Of a stretch of 64,000 nucleotides of DNA, positions 13,001-25,318 are shown in pieces. The first letter of the stretch is position 1; each line of letters opens with the position of its first letter. Source of the DNA: Lamellibrachia columna (lineage: Eukaryota > Annelida > Polychaeta > Sabellida > Siboglinidae); contig OY759262.1 of the NCBI GenBank assembly GCA_963662155.1, forward strand, positions 54,455,490-54,519,489, given 5' to 3'. A program made the translations under genes and the position numbers. The notes below the pieces were generated by a model. That model did no database searches. It was not told where the DNA came from and was given only the letters and a program-made list of their open reading frames with translations.

Positions 13001-16000
13001 TCTCTTTCTCTTCCGTCTCGGGATGAATACCTTCAGTCACCCCTTCCAGTTCTGCCACTGTCTACAAGTAATAGCATAAGTCTACAAGCGAGAGTTTGTA
13101 AGTCTACAAGTAATAGCATAAGTCTACAAGCGAGAGTTTGTAAGTCTACAAGTAATAGCATAAGTCTACAAGCGAGAGTTTGTAAGTCTACAAGTAATAG
13201 CATAAGTCTACAAGCGAGAGTTTGTAAGTCTACAAGTAATAGCATAAGTCTACAAGCGAGAGTTTGTAAGTCTACAAGTAATAGCATAAGTCTACAAGCG
13301 AGAGTTTGTAAGTCTACAAGTAATAGCATAAGTCTACAAGCAAGAGTTTGTAAGTCTACAAGTAATAGCATAAGTCTACAAGTGAGAGTTTGTAAGTCTA
13401 CAAGTAATAGCATAAGTCTACAAGCGAGAGTTTGTAAGTCTACAAGTAATAGCATAAGTCTACAAGCGAGAGTTTGTAAGTCTACAAGTAATAGCATAAG
13501 TCTACAAGCGAGAGTTTGTAAGTCTACAAGCAATAGCATAAGTCTACAAGCGAGAGTTTGTAAGTCTACAAGTAATAGCATAAGTCTACAAGCGAGAGTT
13601 TGTAAGTCTACAAGCAATAGCATAAGTCTACAAGCGAGAGTTTGTAAGTCTACAAGCAATAGCATAAGTCTACAAGTGAGAGTTTGTAAGTCTACAAGTA
13701 ATAGCATAAGTCTACAAGCGAGAGTTTGTAAGTCTACAAGTAATAGCATAAGTCTACAAGCGAGAGTTTGTAAGTCTACAAGCAATAGCATAAGTCTACA
13801 AGCGAGAGTTTGTAAGTCTACAAGTAATAGCATAAGTCTACAAGCGAGAGTTTGTAAGTCTACAAGCAATAGCATAAGTCTACAAGCGAGAGTTTGTAAG
13901 TCTACAAGTAATAGCATAAGTCTACAAGCGAGAGTTTGTAAGTCTACAAGCAATAGCATAAGTCTACAAGCGAGAGTTTGTAAGTCTACAAGTAATAGCA
14001 TAAGTCTACAAGCAAGAGTTTGTAAGTCTACAAGCAATAGCATAAGTCTACAAGCGAGAGTTTGTAAGTCTACAAGCAATAGCATAAGTCTACAAGCGAG
14101 AGTTTGTAAGTCTACAAGTAATAGCATAAGTCTACAAGCGAGAGTTTGTAAGTCTACAAGTAATAGCATAAGTCTACAAGCGAGAGTTTGTAAGTCTACA
14201 AGCAATAGCATAAGTCTACAAGCGAGAGTTTGTAAGTCTACAAGTAATAGCATAAGTCTACAAGCGAGAGTTTGTAAGTCTACAAGCAAGCTTTAACAAG
14301 ATTTAACAAGATTGCCATCCAAGGCAAAGGCCCAGATGACAAGTGGACAAGAAATCCATTGGTTTATCAAAACAAATTTCATCTATATAGTATAAGTCAA
14401 CAAGTGATAACACAAGCCCACAAGTGATAACTCAAGTCCACAAGTGATAGCACAAGTCCACAAGCTATAGCACCAGTCCACAATCAATAGCACAAGTCCA
14501 CAAGTGATAGCACCAGTCCACAAGCGATAGCACAAGTCCACAAGCGATAGCACCAGTCCACAAGCAATAGCACAAGTCCACAAGCAATAGCACAAGTCCA
14601 CAAGTGATAGCACCAGTCCACAAGCGATAGCACAAGTCCACAAGCGATAGCACCAGTCCACAGGTGATAGCACAAGTCCACAAGCGATAGCACAAGTCCA
14701 CAAGTGATAGCACAAGTCCACATGCGATAGCACAAGTCCACAAGTGATAGCACAAGTCCACAAGGGATAGCATCAGTCCACAAGCGATAGTACAAGTCTA
14801 CAAGCAATAGTATCAGTTGACACATGATAGCATCAGTCTACAAAATTTAATGATAGCATCAATCTACAAGCAATAGTATCAATCTACAAGCGATAGTTTC
14901 AGTCTACAAGTGATAGCATCAGTCTACAAACAATAGTATCAGTCTACAAGTGATAGTATTAGTCTACAAGTCATAGCATCTGTCTACAAGTCAAAGTATC
15001 AGTCCTTGGTTATTAAACTGTATCATTTCATTAAAGAAGTATATCGCTCAGAAATACGCAGTCCATTCCTTCTTTGTTGAATAACAGTCCAGGGGACCTA
15101 GGCAGTAAGGTGAAACCATACTTAAGACTTTATAAGACCTTTCTATAAAAATGTCCACTTTTACAACCTTTTCAAGGCATATACAAATGCAATATGTGCA
15201 TGTCATCTGATGTCCCACACCACATATTGGGTCTTTGGATTCTGTGAAATTTTTAGACCATCCCTTACCACACAGGCTTGCCAGACGATGTCGACGACCC
15301 TGTCTCGTAGCTCGTTCAGTTGCTTCAGTGCAGCCTCGCTCTGCAGCTGCTGGGTGTCCAAGAACTCATCCAAGGTCAAGGTCATGGAACTGTCGAGCTT
15401 GATTAATGAGATCGCGGCATCTCCTTCACCGAGTCCGTCGCTGCTGCTAGAGGCCGCTTCACACAGAGAGCGTATGTGGAGGAGGCAACCAAGCAGCACC
15501 TCGTTGCTTTTAAACAGCGTACGATGCAACACAACTCTGCGTAAACAACAATAAGTATATTTTGATTTGTAAACACAGAGGTAGAATATTACCTGTAAGT
15601 ACATAAAAAATCATAAAACATTAAATACAATAAAATAAAGAGCATTAAATCGCATATAAATAAATGAATGAATGAATAAATAAAATTAGGCACGGATCTG
15701 TATAGTTATATATAAAAAGGTGTAGGTGCAATTTTAAAAGACAAATTATTATATGATAGATGATGCACCGCATTTACAATACCTGTGCATCATGAAACTA
15801 GGGATTACATTGTAAAATTATTATATTTTGCAGAACATGCGAAACCAGCAAACATCTAAACTGAGCACCGAGTGCACTTTGAAACAGCTAGTAAATTCGC
15901 AAATTACTTATATAATACATAAATATATTACTTCTCACATGTTCCTTACAAATCATACTAGCGGTAACAAAAAAATTAATAATAATAATATGGCGCCTAT

Positions 16001-19000
16001 ATCCTCAGGAACCTGAGCTCAGAGGCGCACCAAAACAGAATCATTAAGCATAATCATGAAAAGGGATGGGCAAAAGTCATCAGAACGAAGAACAACCGAA
16101 GATTTATGGTGAAAATGCAATTTGGAATAAATGTCTTGAGTTGTTTTAGAAGATAGCTATAGTTTCAGATGTTTTCGAAGTGATGACATCAAACATCAAA
16201 GATTCAGAAGTTTTTTCCATTTACCTGGAGTCTGTATTTTTATGTCTTCTTGTGTTGTTTTTCCACATCGTAAACGATTTCCAAAGTCTAAAAAACAGTG
16301 TTAATATAAATTGTTTCCAAATCTGAAAAATAGGATTAACATAACATGTCATAAATTAGTCATAACATCACATAATTAGGCCACAGCAAGATAGTCTTCT
16401 GCAACAGGTCCATAGGACAGACATACTGAAAGATAAATGGAAAATCTACAGCGTTGTTTTGAGTGCAAAAAGTGCAACATAAAAAAAATTATGCCATGAA
16501 GATATCTCACACACGATAACATAATCATTATTGTCTTTCATAAATCGATGACAAATGTTATATTACTTATATTTTTATTTAACCATATTTAACAGGGTTA
16601 AGGGAGGAAACAGCTGAAAAACAAGATCAAAACAAAGAGCCATAGAGAGAAAAATAACATTAAGCTAACATCCTACATAACAACATCATCAGAAGAAGAA
16701 CAAAAGTAAGAGACACAACAAAAATAACATTAAGCTAACATCCTACATAACAACATCATCAGAAGAAGAACAAAAGTAAGAGACACAATAAAAATAACAT
16801 TAAGCTAACATCCTACATAACAACATCATCAGAAGAAGAACAAAAGTAAGAGACACAATAAAAATAACATTAAGCTAACATCCTACATAACAACATCATC
16901 AGAAGAAGAACAAAAGTAAGAGACACAATAAAAATAACATTAAGCTAACATCCTACATAACAACATCATCAGAAGAAGAACAAAAGTAAGAGACACAATA
17001 AAAATAACATTAAGCTAACATCCTACATAACAACATCATCAGAAGAAGAACAAAAGTAAGAGACACAATAAAAATAACATTAAGCTAACATCCTACATAA
17101 CAACATCATCAGAAGAAGAACAAAAGTAAGAGACACAATAAAAATATCATATGATGGAAAGGTTGATTAAAGTCTACTTACCTGAACCTAGAGAAGACAG
17201 GAAGGACAAAGATCTTGTTAAAGAGCCTGCGTTCCCACAGCCACTGCATCACTGGTGTGGCCACAGCCTCCCCACCGTGCGCCGGACCCTGGCGTAACTG
17301 TTTGGGTGACACGGAAACAGTACACTATTAATTTCCCCATTGAAACCAAAACATGCTTCACCCAACTCCACACAGTGCGAAGTTACAAATGTTTTCATGA
17401 AAACCATACACACTGTTTTATCTTCTTGTCGTGACCTACAGTAGTGTCTTCGTCAAATCCTGAGAAAACCAACATTGAGGATACTCCCGTCATTTGTCAC
17501 AAATAAACTGGATTCTACCTTTGTACACAGGGATCCTTCCATAACTGACATGTGCAGAGGCTGCCAATCAGCAATTAAAAAATTTCACTTGTGCACAGCA
17601 CACGTGTTTCTAAGGCACTCGCACTTTATTTGTCTACCATTAACCTGAAGTAAAATAATTCAAAAGTTTTTATTTTATTTTGCAAAAGTGTCATTGAAAA
17701 CCAGCTTGCAGCAAAGTCATCGTTGTTAATGTACATCAGTAGACATATTATCCAAACTACTAAAAAAAGTTAAATGTTTAATGCAGACGTAATGTAGTTC
17801 AGTAAAGATACAACAGTAAAGATACAACAGTAAAGATACAACAGTAAAGATACAACAGTAAAGATACAACAGTAAAGATACAACAGTAAAGATACAACAG
17901 TAAAGATACAACAGTAAAGATACAACAGTAAAGATACAACAGTAAAGATACAACAGTAAAGATACAACAGTAAAGATACAACAGTAAAGATACAACAGTA
18001 AAGATACAACAGTAAAGATACAACAGTAAAGATACAACAGTAAAGATACAACAGTAAAGATACAACAGTAAAGATACAACAGTAAAGATACAACAGTAAA
18101 GATACAACAGTAAAGATACAACACGACAGTAAAAACAACATAGTAATCCTTTTTTGCAGACAACAAATCAGCCACATTGTAAGGATTGCCTGTATGCAAT
18201 ACAAATTTTGGGGATTTGAAAAACTATACAGATTTATTTCAAACGGAATATTCCTGATAAAGTGCATTTTTTCTTATGTTTATCAGACAAGTATAAAATC
18301 GAATGACAAACTTATAGCAGTTGAAATTTCCGGCAAAAACCTAGCAGATTTCATTTGATGCCGAATATTTTGCAGCCTCATAAATGGCAGCACTTTTGAT
18401 GAAGGCAGAATTCCGACGAAACTATGCAGATTTCATTTGATGTTAGTATATTTTGTAGCCTCATGTATGGCAACTCTTTTGATGCATGCATTGATGATGT
18501 AAGTATCTTGTAGCCTTATAGATGGCAACATGCAATCGGAATTGGAATTCTGTAGACGAATTAATCAATAAAAATGCATATGGATATATATATATTTATA
18601 TATTTAAACTATAAAAATGTGGCAGCCTAGGAAATTTTCTCTCGCCTCACCTGTGTTATGTTTGAGGCACTCGCTGTGTAGTAGATATGGAAGTTGCGTG
18701 CCTCATTAGCCGACACGACCTCCAGTTCGTACGGGTTGGAGCGTGTAACCATTGGTCCTCGATGCTTCGGCAGAAGGTATACAAAGTAGCCATTGTCTGG
18801 CTGAGCATTTATTGCTGCCTGAAACAACACAGAAACAATCAAACAGTGCCAGTATGAAGCATTATGAAATAGTGTGCTATTAAAATGGAATTAAATTTAC
18901 ACTTTCTGCAGATTCGGTGCCACAGCTTAGAACTAACTATGCAGTGTTGGGTTGAGAATGACTGTATCAGTTTTCCAGTGTATGTGATCACAATATCCAT

Positions 19001-22000
19001 GCCTAACGATAATTCGCAGTAGTTTCTTAATTTAATGTTAACTCCTGTTCGACAAAAAATCTCTGCTAAAAAGGTCCTGCTCTATATACTAAGTCATAAA
19101 GCTATTTACACTTTTGCAAGATGTCAGATCTCATGATCAAGGTTAATTCTTTGAATAAGGTTAACAAAAGTAAGCAGTCTTTTATTAAACCAACTGGGCA
19201 TAACTATCCACACACTATAGATATGAACATCAACAAACCTGATTCACGATGTGCTAAATCAGTGGAGGGAGTTTCAAATGTAAACATAACATTCCAGGAT
19301 GTGCATGAAACATCGACTCATCGAGAGAGCAGAACAGACTAAGTGGGGTGCCCCCAAACCCGTAATACAAGAGACTAGGGGAAAGGAGAAGAGAAGTACC
19401 TCCATGTTTTTCTTGGGGTCAGGCATGTCCTTTAGCGTGATCATAGAAGCGCGACCAGCTGCGCCCATGTCCGGCAGGTCAGTTGACCATCCTAGTTTAC
19501 TGCGCATCTTTGTGAGCACCTCGAGAAAATTTCGGTTGTTCGGCACTAAAAATTACGCACTTCATTCAAATTCATTGGTTTTGATATCATCCCTTATATA
19601 AGCATTAAAGAGACAGTGAGAAGGGCACTGTTGTTGTTGTTGTTTTTGTTGTGGTTGTTGTTGTGGAGTATTTATGATCCCTGTTTTACTCTGATTCTAA
19701 TAAGCTTTACTGTGGACTATGATGAAAGGATCACTGACTTTAGAAATAAAAATAGCAAGCTGATAATTATTACATAATTATAGAAAATAATGTTACTATG
19801 AAATATAGTCAAGCAACTAGAGACATAATGCCTGCAGGTATATCAAATTAAAAAATGCTTCATACTTTGCGCAAATAGATGCAACTAAATATACACATAC
19901 AATGACGCTATAATAAATTATAACACAAATAATAACGTAATCGTAATAATGACATTATGATATTAAAATGAACCATTAATTACAACACTAACTAATAACA
20001 GCTAAACAGTTCTTGTTTAAAAAAAATTTACTTTATGAAAAAAACAAAGTTAAAAATAAGATAAATGTAAACAAAGCCTTTAAGAGAAAAAAATGCCTAC
20101 CCGAATCATCGTAAGTGCTTTTTCTTGTCATCCTCATCCCTGCTTTGCGGATACTATAGGGACTCGTTGGGCCTTTCCCTGGACTACCCTTCCCACTTCG
20201 CTTATGATCTCTGTTAGCGGGAGAGGGATCAGAGAGGGAAGGGGAGAACATGGTGGGGCTGGTGGAGAAAGGGTTGGCAGCATCCGAGGATGACTGGGCG
20301 GCCATCACCGACTCATTGACCGGCTCCTGAAAGCTGATTCCCTTCTTGTCTGATGGCAGCAGGTCATCAATCAGCATCTCTGTTGGCTCTGCATCAGGAG
20401 AGAGACACACAAACTCATTACCTGTACACTGCTATTGGTTTTACCTGTACACTGCTATTGGTTTTACCTGTACACTGCTATTGGGTTTACCTGTATGCTG
20501 CTATTGGTTTTACCTGCACACTGCTATTGGTTTTACCTGTACACTGCTATTGGTTTTAGCTGTACACTGCTACTGGTTTTACCTGTACGCTGCTATTGGT
20601 TTTACCTGTACGCTGCTATTGGTTTTACCTGTACGCTGCTATTGGTTTCACATGTACACCTCTATTGGTTTTACGTGTACACTGCTATTGGTTTTACCCG
20701 TACACTGCTATTGGTTTTACCTGTACACTGCTATTGGTTTTACCTGCACACTGCTATTGGTTTTACGTGTACGCTGCTATTGGTTTTACATGTACGCTGC
20801 TATTGGTTTTACCTGTATGCTGCTATTGGTTTTACCTGTACACAGCTATTGGTTTTACCTGTACTCTGCTACTGGTTTTACCTGTACAATGCTATTGGTT
20901 TTATGTGTACGCTGCTATTGGTTTTACCTGTACGCTGCTATTGGTTTTACCTGTACGCTGCTATTGGTTTTACCTGTATGCTGTTTTTGGTTTTACCTGT
21001 ATGCTGCTATTGGTTTTACCTGTATGCTGCTATTGGTTTTACCTGTATGCTGCTATTGGTTTTACCTGTATGCTGTTTTTGGTTTTACCTGTATGCTGCT
21101 ATTGGTTTCACTTGTACAATGCTATTCATTTTACCCGTACACTGCTATTGGTTCTACCTGTACACTGCTATTGGTTTCACATGTACATTGCTATTGGTTT
21201 TACCTGTATGCTACTATTGGTTCTACCTGTACACTGCTATTGGTTTCACTTGTACAATGCTATTCATTTTACCCGTACACTGCTATTGGTTCTACCTGTA
21301 CACTGCTATTGGTTTCACATGTACATTGCTATTGGTTTTACCTGTATGCTACTATTGGTTCTACCTGTACACTGCTATTGGTTCTACCTGTACATTGCTA
21401 TTGGTTTCACATGTACACTGCTATTGGTTCTACCTGTACATTGCTATTGGTTTCACATGTACACTGCTATTAGTTTCACCTGTACACTGCTATTGGTTCT
21501 ACCAGTACACTGCTATTGGTTCTACCTGAACACTGCTATTGGTTTTATCTGTACACTGCTATTGGTTTTGCAAAAGTAAATATAATTATTATCAAAAAAG
21601 TAAATAACAATTTACCTGACTCATTGCTTCGACTAGGAGTAAGGCCCGTGTCCGATGTTATCAAAGGTGATGTCTGCTTCACCAGTGGTGGAAGTCTTTC
21701 TTGTTTTCGCTTTGGAAATCTAAAATCAGTAGAATGCAGCAATTAGGATAGCTCGTAGTTATTGAAAAGATAATGTCTAATTTAGTAAAGCATACCATGT
21801 TTCTGAAAAGCTGAAAATTTTGACAGCTCACTTAGTTCAGTCTGGAAACAGGATAAAGCAGAATTTTGTTTTGTCAAAGCAAGTTTTTATCATTTCTATA
21901 ATTTTAACTTGGAAATATTTCTTTAAGCTATGAATGCATTATCCTGCTGAATAATCACATTACAATCTTGTTCTTATCGCAGGCAATTTATTTTAATTTA

Positions 22001-24043
22001 GCCCCATATTTTTATCAGAGATAAAACATAATACAAAGTTTACCAGGATAAATATCTGGACATTTGTGACTTTGATCAACTTTTCTACCAGTACAACGTT
22101 AAAACAAGACCCACTTAAACATACATGGAAAAAATTAAGCAGAGGCTACAAATTCACTCCTAAAACTGGGTTTACATGAAGTGATATTGTTGCTGCAATG
22201 AGTCAATGCTATCCCATGCTACCAAATTGCAGAATGATCGCCCTGTGCAAACTGTATGTCACCACTACATATCATGCATGAAATAAAACTGATCCTATTT
22301 TGAAATGATGTCACGTGTCATATGAAATGGCCTTGACCTAGTGACATCGCCTCATCGTAGTGACAATAATGCCTCATGTAAATTTACATTTACAGCTTTA
22401 AGGAAAGATCCCCTCCCCACATCAGCAAAAAGTGCTTACTTTTTATGATTCAACATTGTACCTGTTTTTGATATTTAATTATGTTCATTTTATGAGGAAA
22501 TATCCATCATTTACACCTGTTTTTTATTTGCTTTTTTTTTTTTGGGGAGAAAGTTTAAATTAAAATCAACTTATTGTGAGACAAAACATATATGCTCTCC
22601 TACAAACTTGTGAGATGTTTTCTACTTTTCAAGTGTTGAACTAAATTACAATGGCCAATTACAATGGACAAATACAATGGTCAATTACAGTGGACAATTA
22701 CAATGGTCAGTTACAACAGTATGTTACAATGGTCAACTACAATGGTCAATTACAATGGCCAATTACAATGGTCAATTACAAAGCATTTTAAGTTCAATTA
22801 CAATCAACACACTTCAAAAAAATCAATTACAGTGTTTCAAAAAACAATTACAGTTACAATAATAAAGGGTCAATTGCAATAGTTCATTGGTTGAGTACCA
22901 CTAATTTCTTCTATAATATAAATTAGTTTGTGACTCTGTCTGGATGTTCCCTCTTATCAGTTTTGCATGTATGGGGATAAAATTGTGTAGCCATACCCGG
23001 GGCATGAGTTGTACATTAAAAAAAATTATAAATTCCCCAGGGGGTGGGAACATTATGAAAGAACCTATTTAGACATTTGACATAGATTACATAACTCAGA
23101 ACAACAGTACAAATGTTCCCAACAAAATGCGTGTTTTCTATGATTGTACCGAGTTACTTGATCTACGTCAAATGTCCACATACGTTCTTTCATATGGTAC
23201 AAACGCTTCACGAAACCAGTTGTACATGATCTTTGGGGCATGACATTCTCATTGAACTGCCCTACCAAATCTTGTCTGGGCAGTGCAAGGAGTCGTTAGT
23301 TCTTGCAGTAGCTGCCTTTTTACCAGGCAACTCGACTAGCATTTTATAAAAACGAGATTATGTGTGTCATTACTGTTCATTTTTTAAACATTAACTTTAT
23401 TAACTTTTAGGTGATTTCATAAATTCGTGCTGTTAGGTTTGGTTAAATTACATTTGTCAGGTACAATGGTAAATTACAGTTGTCAGTCATAATGGTAAAT
23501 AACAGTTGTCAGTTACAATGGTAAAGTACAGTTGTCAGTTACAATGGTCAATTGCAGTTGTAAGCTACATTGGTCAATTACAGTTGTCAGTTACAATGGT
23601 CAATAAAAAATAAAACTTCAATTACATTGTCCTAAGACATAAATTACAATTACGGTAACACTGTAATCAATTGAACCCAAGTTCCCGGTCCTACTTACAG
23701 ATTCAGAGGCACAGGGATGCTTCTGGACCGTCTCTTTTCGTCGTACTGTGACATGTCGGCCCACAGTGTCACTGACTTGTAAGAGGCCGTGGGGGCCTGC
23801 AGTCGCCCTGGAGGGGGTTGTGGAAGGAACCCCATTGTCTGAAACCAACCAGGATGTTGCATTAATCAATGTTAGTCTTACATAGAGGCAATGACATTCT
23901 GATGATTTAGACTTGATTTAGCACATCGCGATTCAGATTCAATGATGTCCAAATCTGTAATGTGTAATATGCACACTCAGATTGATTAAAGATTGTGTAC
24001 TTTTCTTACGATTATTGAAAGAATTTATTTAGATCATTAGATT

Positions 24044-24126
<83 letters not shown>

Positions 24127-25232
24127 TATTATATAGTATATTATATAGAGCTGGACCTTTTTCATCAATTTTTTACTGGACCCGGTATGAGATAGTAAAG
24201 TGACCAACATAGAAAAGTGACCCCCATATAGAATTGTTACCCCTGTTGCTAATTAAATATTGTTTAAACTGCAATTTAAAAATAGCATAGGTATGTATGT
24301 AAGTTTGATATACATTCTGAAGTTATGATCAATTGTTTATGATGGTGGTCACAATTATATAGCAAGGAAAGGTCACAATTCAATGGGCACATTGCAATTG
24401 AAAAGTAATCAATCCCCATAGACAGTTAATCTCATTTACATAGACAGTTAATCTCATTGCTAATTACTTATTATTCAGACTGCAATTTAAATATAACAGG
24501 TTTGTATGTTTAATGTAAATTCTATTTATATTTTGGGTTTGTATGTAGCGTGTTAAAATAGGTTAGATACATGCACAAGAATGCCTTGTATATAAACGTT
24601 GAAATAACACAATTAATCACAATTAATTAAAAATTAGTGTATTAAATATACAAGTGTAATATAGGTTTATGCGGGAATTTATTATGAACAGTGAACGACT
24701 TCCTAACAGATATTATGTATTATGTAGTTAGATATATGCTACTAACCAACCTATATGTGTCTCCAAACCACTTATTATGTTTCAGCATAATTTTTTTTAG
24801 GATGGGGTTACAATTCTATAGTGGGGGTCACATTTCAGTGGGGTCATTGCTATAGAAAAGTGATGCCAGGGTCACAATTTTATATAAAAAAGTGACAAGG
24901 GGTTCACTTTTCTTATACTTCTACTTCATTATTTGGTAGCATCCATAAGTTAGGATTTAACGCCAGTTAAACATAATTGAACAGTTTGTCCAACGATTTC
25001 ACCGAAACTAAATTAAAAAAATTTAACAAACAAGCCATAGTGGATATTAGATAGTTTTAATTATTCACAAACTGAAACTAGATGTATAAGAACATCGAAT
25101 TGAGAAGGGACTTTTAAGCCTGTATGTATAAAGAGACAAGTATATTGTACTTAAATTAATTTACTTATATATGTATACATATATATTTTTTAACTAGTTT
25201 TCAATGACTATTTATTTAATAATTTACAATAT

Positions 25233-25318
<86 letters not shown>

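Larger units (their letters stand above)
23890..25115 (+). mobile_element. Family D copy interrupted by AT tracts and a fold-back element
   Basis: The left part (23905-24050) has GATTTAGCACATCGCGATTC and TTAGATTGGGTAAAT. The right part (24955-25110) has GTCCAACGATTTCACC, AACAAACAAGCCATAGTGG and TTAGATAGTTTTAATT. Together they have the expected order. The middle holds an AT microsatellite and the inverted repeat 24190-24915, which suggests nested insertion. Confidence 0.5.

Noticed and set aside
12543..14287. CRISPR array
   Set aside because: Head-to-tail repeats with no variable spacers, in an intron-bearing animal genome.
13033..14289. 418-codon minus and 304-codon plus open frames
   Set aside because: They are translations of a 42-bp satellite (multiple of three, no stop) and do not connect in frame to the real exon.
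20346..21579. Three overlapping plus frames of 327-375 codons with LVLPVHCYWFY repeats
   Set aside because: A 23-bp repeat read in each frame; antisense to a dynein intron; no start context or unique sequence.
23618..23869. Dynein exon 2 in the frame of the listed 83-codon reading (TVRRKETVQKHPCASESV)
   Set aside because: That frame does not match the phases of exons 1 and 3; the alternative frame (SVTLWADMSQYDEKRR) closes at both ends.
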